64,000 bases of DNA from the NCBI RefSeq assembly GCF_035582795.1, contig NC_134373.1, positions 16,576,001 through 16,640,000 of the forward strand, in the 5' to 3' direction. Under the pieces are notes generated by a model. The model ran no database searches, had not been told where the DNA came from, and was given only the letters and a program-made list of their open reading frames with translations. Of the stretch, positions 42,001 through 51,400 are shown piece by piece. The position numbers and the translations under genes are program-made. The stretch comes from Mycteria americana. Taxonomy: Eukaryota > Chordata > Aves > Ciconiiformes > Ciconiidae. The stretch's first letter is position 1. The number at the start of each line of letters is the position of its first letter.

Positions 42001-45000
42001 TTACTGTATTTCAAAAACCTAGTGTTGATCCGGATCAAAAAATCTTCTGGATCACAGTTCTTTAAAGGGAAAATTCTTTTTTCTCCCCTACCCCCCCAAT
42101 CACTTTTTAGTTCATCAGTACAATTCCACTTCAACAAGAAAAGTTTATAAAATTGCACTTAGTAATACAAAGATGTTGCATTCAGACCAGCTGGGCTCGT
42201 AGGTTAAATTGCTCCCTGATTCTGTAGCTGTCCTGCAGATCCTAATATAACAGGGAGAAAGTGGAGCAAGTGCTGCAGCTACATGGTGGCTGATGCCAGA
42301 GATGTTACCGCTTGGTGGTGGTCAAAGAAAGAGCAGGAAAGGTTCATCCAGAACTTCTTTGCTTTCTGCCACTGTCTGAGAACAGCTATGGCCGGGAACT
42401 TCAGAAAGACTTGAAGGGAATACTATCACCACAAGCCTGTCTCTTTTCTCAGTGGTGGGAGCTCAGTGCTGAAATGTTTAGGCTATGGGATGTCTAGGTC
42501 CTAGGATAAGCGGTACTGTAGGATGCAATAGAGCTCACTGCTTTATTGAACTTTCCATCTGCCTTGCTCAAGCTCATATTCTGCCTAGTGTGACTCTTCT
42601 CTGCTTGTCTCATCAGAATGAAGGACGTGGCCTCTGGTGAAAAACACTGCCTTTAAAATGCACGTTCATCTACCTAGCACTGCTAACTCTGTAAGTGCGG
42701 TTTGGTTCCACAAGATGAATAGCACCAAGACATGAATTCTCTGTGGTACATCTGCATCCTAGGTATCCCAGGGAAAACACGAACAAAAAGAGAGCATGTA
42801 ACTGTGCCTCAGTTTGCTACTATGATATTCTCTCAATCCGCCAGTAAAGCCATTTGAGAAAAATATTGGAAGTGATGATTTTAAATACAGACGCATGAAT
42901 AGGGTTTTGAGGGGGACAAGAGGAAAACAGAGCTCCTTCCAATAGACATATACTTTAATTCTATCCTAGAACTGCTTTGATTACTGTAAAAAGAGACTTG
43001 GCTGGTCCAGCTGATCTCGTTTCCACCATCTGGTGACACAGACAGCTCAGACTCACAGGAAAGCAACACTAAACTCTACACCTCCCTGCACTCTCTCTGA
43101 ATTTCCGCAGTCCAGCCTTGGCAAAAACTTTCATGATTGATAGCTTTGCTTTATTTAGAGTCTCTGCTAGCTTTTGGTCCAGATGCATTACATTCCCACT
43201 TTTGGTATATTTTGAAGTGAAGCTTTAACTTCAGTTACTCCATAGAAAGAGTTAAATGTTGTCTCTGACACCTTAATAAATGGGGCTATCTTGATTGATG
43301 CTTTAAGTGCAACCCCTTCCCAATATTCTGAACATAATGAGGTTAGTGCTAAAAGCTGGGTTCTCCCTCATCTGTCTGCATTATCTATTTATTCCACACA
43401 TGTCACCATGGTAAATGAGTGCTGCATTAAGTACTAAATAGTAGAGGTCAGACAAACCCTCTGTTGTTTTTTTTCCCCTCAGCAAGGCTGAAACATTTAT
43501 TAATGGATTTTAGTTTATTACCTGATGTAAAAAAAAAAAAGATCAGTATTATCACATTATTGAAGTATAATTTAAACACAATCTCAGAACAAACTAATTT
43601 GACATTCTTATTCAAAACATTTTGTCTTACGATGTTTAAATGGACTTCATTTCAAATTGTCTCTAAAATTTTTTACCATTTTGAAAAAACACTCAAAATA
43701 CAAACAGAATGTTTGCTCCAGACTAAACTGGACCTATTTTGATCCAAACTTTTCTTTTTTTTGAAGGCCACCAACCCCCAAAATTGTATACTCATGTAGC
43801 TGTATGAAATATAGCTTAAGTACTTTGACTATAAGAAGTAGTTAATTACACTTAGGCATTTTTTAAAGTAGAAAAACTCACCATCTATTCAGAATTCTTA
43901 CCAAAACAACTGTATGAGGTGTATAAGTATTTGGCACAGTGCAAATCTGTCAGAGTTCCTCTAGGAAAATATTAAGCATTATGAATGCAATAAAGTTAGA
44001 ATCTGTCCCACTGACTTCCTCACCAGGTTAGGTAGTTGTGAACGCTGCTGTTCTCTACCCAAGGCACACCTCTTTGTCATGTTAATACGCACAAAGTTGA
44101 TAACAGAGATAAACAGTCTGAAAGCTTATCAGTCCTGACGCTGAATAATCAAGCAGCTGGAGATCTGTAATATGAAGCCATATATATTAAAAATGATTTG
44201 CAAATAATCTCCTGGGGTGCAAGAAGGCTGTTTCTATGGTGCTTTTGTATAAGGAACGAGGAAAACAGATGAAGAGTACAAGGTTCAATTCTAAAAATAC
44301 CTTCTTCACTTTCAGATAGTTCCACGGACATTGACCCTTCCAACACAAAACAAACGGGAGGCAGGGAGCAGGAGGAACAAGTAATGTCACGGTACACATT
44401 AGGGGCTTAGCTGCACTGATAAATAAAAAAGTACATCAATTCACCTCTTGGGGATTTAAGACTGGAACGAGAGAAATGGATAAATGCAATTCCACCCAAA
44501 CTGGGAGAAAGTAAACCTTTTTTTTTTGCTTCATAGCCTCTCAGCTGCACCAGTTCTCTCACCTAGGCCAGAAATCTGAGTCCTGGTTGTGAATACCCAA
44601 CCTCTATTTTCAGTCTGCAGGGCCGGGTCAGGCCTTTCCACAGACCAGAGCTTTCTTAGGCAGTGTTTGTGTCCTGTGCTCCCCCTTCTCGCAGAGGGAG
44701 GACAGGCTTTGGTGAACAAGAGGGACTGCTTGTCTTGTTTTGACTAAATTTACTCACTTCAGCCAACTAGACCATAGTCAGTAGAAGCAACCAAACTCCT
44801 ACAGACTATATGTCATGTTAAATGTACCTATGCAATCATCATTAAACTCTGGAAATGAAGGAAGCATGGATAAAAACAAACAAGAAAAATGAGGTAAAGT
44901 AAGTGAATTTTGACCAGAACATGCACAACACCTTTTTATTTTTACTTTCTCTGAGTAGTTTTCAGACCCTTCTCCTTGTTAAAGCATTACTTACCGACTA

Positions 45001-45454
45001 AAGAGAGACCAGACTCTACTTGGGCACTATATGAAATAGTACGTGTTTTCCACTGTTTCAGACTATGTGTTTTACACAATGACTGAAATGTTCCCAGGGA
45101 ATGTTTCTGTTTGTGAACTAATATGTTCATGACCTCAAAGAATAGCAAAATGCATCTGGCTGCTTTGGTGATAACCTTCGGTTTAGGCACAGCAGTGCTC
45201 GGTGCATCCCAACCAACTCAAGCCTAGTCCTCCAGCTTGCTGTCTTTACCATACTGCAGGGAGCATGACAGCTCTTTTGGCAGGTGATGACAATGACATA
45301 TAAAATCCTCAACCTCTCATGAAAACGGAACATTTTCATCAAAGATGCTAAGGAAAGCTTTTTTTTTTTTTTTTAAATTCATTGCTTCTGTTTGGAACCT
45401 GTGAGCTGTCACTTCTGGACTGCATTAAAAACAGTTCAAGCACAGTTTCCTGAC

Positions 45455-45485
<31 letters not shown>

Positions 45486-48400
45486 AGTCCCTGAACTTTT
45501 CTTTTTATTTTCATGGGTCAGATCATGGAAACTTTACTCACACTGCATATATGTGAGGAAGTTATGCTGTGACTTCTCCCAGGGGCTTCTGTGAGCCTGA
45601 ACTGCAGAGTAAATTCAGAGTAACCTGAATGAAAGAACATTGGAGCATAGTGTATATAAGGTAAGAAAAAGGAATGTAGTTTGCCACTGACTGTTTGCAG
45701 TCACATATCAGCCTGCAAACAGCAGAATATTTTCAAGCATAGACATTTTCATCTCTGTTCTGGAATCCCTATCACCTGTCAGGTCTTATGCAATGTTTGG
45801 TTTATATATTTCATTGTTTCACTGTGTCAGATAGTCCTTTCCAGCACAGGCCTAAGGAACACGAAGGTCCTCACTGCCCTGACCAACAGTGCTTGATCTC
45901 TGACCATCCTAGTGCCATTGGTAACGTACACTGAGCTGTACCAGTCCTGTGGTGGGAGGGGACACAAAACCTTTTTCATTGCTTATTGCCATACCTCCAC
46001 GAACTCCTAGATTGAAATAAAAACAGACAGCACACTTAAATGGTATGCACATTTAGCATACAGAAAGGCCAACTAGTTTGACCAAAAAAAAATACAGATA
46101 ATGACAATTTTTATTAACGTACTGCTTTTCTGAATGCTTTATTACCACATTAGAAGCCTAAATTTGCAATTGAAAACAGCTGCTATTTGGCTTACCCACT
46201 TTATTTCCTGAACCGAAGTAAGCAGTATGTCCTACTAGAATCTCAGGCTTTTGAAAAACATATCAGTTTTCATGGACTATGAGACCAAGAGTTCTCCGCT
46301 GCTTCAAGTTTCAGTGAGACTTTTGCCTGAGAAAGTATAGCAGGACTGCTTGACAACGCCCAGAAACAGCTGCCTCCTACCTTGTAGGTCTTTTTTGATC
46401 CCAGTTTATTTTGTCTTGGGAGGAAAAAAACTGTGACCATTAGATGTAAAACAAACACATTCGTTCCCCCATCCCTGGAAGTGTTCAAGGCCAGGTTGGA
46501 TGGGGCTTTGAGCAACCTGGTCTAGTGGAAGGTGTCCCTGCCCATGGCAGGGGGGTTGGAACCAGATGATCTTTAAGGTCCCTTCCAACCCAAACCATTC
46601 TATGATTCTATGTTTCACCTAGAAGGATAATCCAACAAATATTAGTCACAAACATTAATGTTGGGTAAAGCATATCGCATTTATCCCCTCAAGGATGTCA
46701 TGCTGGTATAGTTTGCATCACCATCAAAGCACATCTATACGCGCTAATGAGATTTATTGTGCGGAGAAAGCCTGGGAGTGTCTAGAACCAATTTAGCGTG
46801 AAAAACCTAATCTACTTTGGGTTGTCATGGGATTGCCACAGGTGTAAGGACAGTTTTTCCTCCCACCACCTAACTGGCTGTGTTGTTTGCTACTACACTA
46901 AATATTGAGGCTGCTCTTGAGGCATCTCACCAGACCTCTGTGGTGAGATGTGGCAGTAAGCTGAAAGGCATGAATCTCTCTCTGGACAATGGAAAATCAG
47001 CTGGGAACAAGACAGAAAAACTGCTAATGCCCAAAGACAAGCTGCAAGCAAGTTCCTTGTCTGGAGACAGGTACAGCTTGCTTATCTTCAGTGAGTTATA
47101 ATTTCCAGCCTTCAGAAAACTCAGAGGTACTGAGTTGTACTTGGCATATATGTTTTATATTGCTTTTACAGTGATAATATGCTCTTTCCGCCTTGAAATG
47201 AGATTTGCAAGAGACAAAAAGGCAGCTCTGGAGAAGAGTTATCAAAACACATTGCTATGTTTTTCTTATTTCCAAACACTGAGTAACATTTACATTACAA
47301 GCAAGGAAGCCAAAACAGGCAACTGAGCAGAACGGAGAGTTGGAAACAGCAGATACATAGAAAGTTGAGAAATGCAGAAGTTTATCCTAACGTTTACCCA
47401 TATTCTAATGCTTCAAGAAGACTGAATACTTTGACACAACTTGAACAGCCTTTGCCAGCCAGATTGTTTGAAGTTGTGTTGGCTCTGTGACAAAGCCAGG
47501 CCATACAGGAACGTTGGCATTGTTTTCTGATCAAAGCGAGCCCTAATGGCATTAAACCTGAGCTGTGGTCTGACATGTTTTCCTCCCTCAACCGTCACTT
47601 CTCTACATTGCCACCAGCTTTTTCTTGAGCCGTTGCAGTATGATATTCTGCTAGTTTAAAGCATGGTCAGACTTTTATTTCAGATGATAAGAATTGATTT
47701 TCATATATATTCTGCTATGCTTGGTAAGGAGACAGGAGGTTGTGAGTATATTATGGCAGTGCAGAAAAGGTTGCTTTCAGGGCGTGGTGATTTTCGGTTT
47801 CTGGTGGCTCCAGTGATGTTGCAAGAGAAAGAGGAAGCAGGAGAGCTTTAGCAATTTTTGGATTAAGCTCTTGTACAGCTTAATAGTTAAATGTATCTTT
47901 AAAACTAAGCATATGCTATGTTCCTTTTTTAAAGTACAGACATGGAGCAACTGTGGCTATAGCAGGATTGGGTTACCCCAGTAACTCATACAGGCATCCT
48001 GCACAGGATGACATGCTGCACATTTTTGTAGTTCTGTCCACTAATATTTGGTTTTGCTTTCACAGATAGTAAAAAGGGTCTTATAATTTCAAATAAAAGT
48101 AAAACTGATTAGATATTATGAAATCAAACATCAAATGCTCACAAAATATAACTCCATTGATGGCAACTGAAGCATGATAGAGTTAAGTAACTGCATGACT
48201 CGAGTCTCAATTTTCTAGTGCTAGCTTCTCTGCTCAGATGTGACATAACCCATCATGGAGCACTTTACAGAGCACTTACAGAAAGAGTTAAGGGTTTATT
48301 CATTGCTACGTTGCTTCACAAGCCCACATTGTCCACTGCAATCATTGTTGCTGCTGCAATTCAAATTTCTCTTCTGTTGACTTTGATTGCCATTCTATAT

Positions 48401-51400
48401 GATACCTACCAGAGTGAACAGGAGAAAATGCACCAGTCAATGATACTAAAGGCTGGATACTAGCTCCTGCAGTCACATCTACCACCTGTCTTTAAATCAT
48501 TTAGTGTGGTCTAGCCCTTACTGTCTCCTTGGAAGCACAGAAGCCAAGAAGACTCTTACAGTTTTTGAGTAGCTGTCACACATTTAAAATGACTTAGCCT
48601 TAGTAGCTATTCCATCTTCACTTTGTGGCACAATGGACCTGACCTAAAACAGTGAAGACAGATTCCTGTCAAAGCTGTAGTAGACATCAAGGATGGATGA
48701 GAAGACTTTGAAGAAAACAACTATTTTAGATCTTCGTATGGCACAACTCAAACTGAATTTATTATAAAGTTCTGAAATGTCCAAACACATTTTACTGCCT
48801 TCTGGTTTCCAGATGGATCTGCATCCAGAACACCAGAATACCACAAAAATGCTGCTTTTTTTCCTGCTGCAATCAGAAGCAGCTGCAACAGAAGGCTATA
48901 GAAAAGTCTGATTCTTAGAAAATGCCTGTCTCTCTTTTTCAAAATAGAAGTTTAGATAATTCGAGTAAACTTTGCAGGGGCATCCAAACATTTAGAATTG
49001 CATTTGGACACATATTTCAAACCCTTGGAAGCATATCCTTCACTAGCTGTTTGCTCCTGATGAGGGAATTGGAGTACTCCAGTGGGTAAAATTCAAGTGA
49101 CAGGATTCTGGTCTAGCCCAGCTCTCATTTAATAGGTGGCTTTGACAGTATCACTTAAATTCTCTGCTGCTCAGTTTCCCCGCTGACCTCGGGAATCACG
49201 CTCCCAAAACAATTTGCTGGAGTTTCAAGTTCTTTACTATCCACACCCCCTTACTATTATTATTTTATTTACTGTAAATATGTACAGTGGTGAATTTAAC
49301 ATTTTTGGAGACAAATGGTTATTCAGCATCCCATTGAATTCTATTCAAAATCCAGTAAGAGACCAGCATTTGGGGTTTAATCAGCAAGGTGTCAAGAGCC
49401 CTAGGACTAACTGACTCCTCTGAAAGTTGAAGGTATACAATAATTTCAGAAACTGCACAGGAACTTGCAAGATCAAGCCCATAAGGAATTTTTTTACTAT
49501 TTATATTTCCATTGTAAAGTTATTGTCTGCCTTTCTAATTTGGCTTTGTAGTCCTTGTATTCAGCAGGTTTACACAGCTACATGTGCACACCCTGTTCAA
49601 AACACTTGCCCATATCAAGCATACCGTATGGAAATATGCATGCGCATGCTCATGCATAAACCACATGGTGAGGTGCAGGAAAATGAAGGTGCTTTTAAAG
49701 TTTTTATTTTTATCTGACTTTATGGAAAATTACAAAACAAGACGAGATTATAATTTAACCAAGAATACCTTCGTTGATATTAGTTCCCAGTATCTAGTAA
49801 GAGGGGATAATATCTAAATGAATAAATATAAATAAGTGAAGAAGGTGAATATACAAGCTCTTGGGCTTATATGGAAGTTGACTGATACTTACAGCAGCCC
49901 TGACTCATAATAAAAATGATTTATTTAAAGATTTATTATGAACATTGCAGGAAAGGAGATAACAGATATGCACCACTTTGTTTACAGTAAAATTTCCTGT
50001 AAATTAAAAAGAGTTCTTATTCTCTGTTTGGTTTTGATTTGGTACTGTACCAAGTATCTGTTTATAAAAGGAAATATGATGGTACAAAGTGTACAAAGTG
50101 AATTGCAAAAGAGATTAACGGTCAAGATGAATTTGCTTTAAATTAGGTCCTAGCAACACAGACACTGTAGATCCCATTAAGGTAAGGAAAGTCAGTCTAA
50201 GGCAGATCTTTCATGCACCATTACTGAGAGCTGAACTGCCTGAAATTCTGGCCAGAAAGATACTCTCCAAACTGGGATTGGTGTTAGCCCCACAGCAAAC
50301 TCATGGGTCACTCTCAGTGTCAAAAGAATATAACTTTAGCCAAACCTCCCTAATCTGTGTGCTGTGCTGCAATGATCTCAACCCCAAGAGCAGGGCTCTC
50401 TAATTGCTTCTTTCTGCACTTTCTGAGGAACTTCAGCTACTGGTGATATTAATCAGAAGTGGAGACCCTCAGCACGGTGCCGTAAGTGGAGATCTAATAG
50501 AGCTAAGATGGCTTTGTTGTACTAAGGTGCCAGTGCATACAGTAATGACCTAAGAGACACATCAGTGAGAGAAAGTCTGAACTGCTCTAAAAAAAAAGAT
50601 TCAGGTGATGAAGGGATAAGGCAGGAAAAAAATGTTGCAGGGCACTATGTAAAGGAAAAGTTTGATAGAAAGTAGGTAGTCTGTTTCAAAGGGATTATAT
50701 CTTGAGGACTTTTTCCAGCAATCCATTTCTGCTGAGCTTTTTCACTTATAATACTCCCTAAACAGGTTATTAAAGAGTCTTTCTGAAGTCATGTTTATGT
50801 GACAAAGTATGTTGCAACCTCAAATCATCCCATCCCACAGAAAATCTTCTGGGAGGAGTCTTGGATGAAGATAATGTATTCACAGTTGAAAAGGAATAAT
50901 GAAAACAGACATCACTTGTTTCATCAGAAAACCAGAAAACAACCTGTTTTTCAGAAGCAATTCACTTTGTTGAATTAGCCCTGGAGCCACCCTGGTATCT
51001 CTAGAGATCAGAAAACCAAGACTAGGACTTCATGGATCTCCAAAGTATCCACCCAGGGAAAGAAAAGGTTTGTGGATGGAAGTGCTGGATCCGGGTCATA
51101 TTCTCCTTGTACATACAACAAAAGATTTACATGAAGGATAAAATCCTGAAATTATTGACATTATCTGGAGGCCAAGAGTTACATGTGTTCATGGGGTTTA
51201 CCCCAAACTGTTCTAAGATCCATTATTTGATATGTAGTGCTATGAAATTAATGCTGGATTTTTAAAACCACGTAGTTAATAAAACCAATTTGCAGACAAT
51301 CCTGTGTGTACGAGTTCAATGGTTTAGAAGGTATGTTGGCACTTACCTGGGGGCATGTGTTCATTCATGATGACGAGCGATGCTGGTGTAGGCCTTCTTT

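Larger units (their letters stand above)
31095..51346 (-). other. PPP1R1C: PPP1R1C intron 2 (20.3 kb)
   Basis: A long phase-1 intron whose acceptor (ttcctcctctag) has a good pyrimidine tract. Its contents, listed separately, are two MIR-like SINE relics, a MITE-like palindrome, paired poly-T tracts, a 10-bp-stem hairpin and a well-preserved CR1 3' end. The rest is unremarkable AT-rich intronic DNA in which I see no gene; the open frames are short and unrelated to anything I recognise. Confidence 0.85.

Noticed and set aside
42800-42830. Possible MIR end ('gtgcctcagtttgctacta')
   Set aside because: The flanking MIR blocks are absent, so the match is too short.
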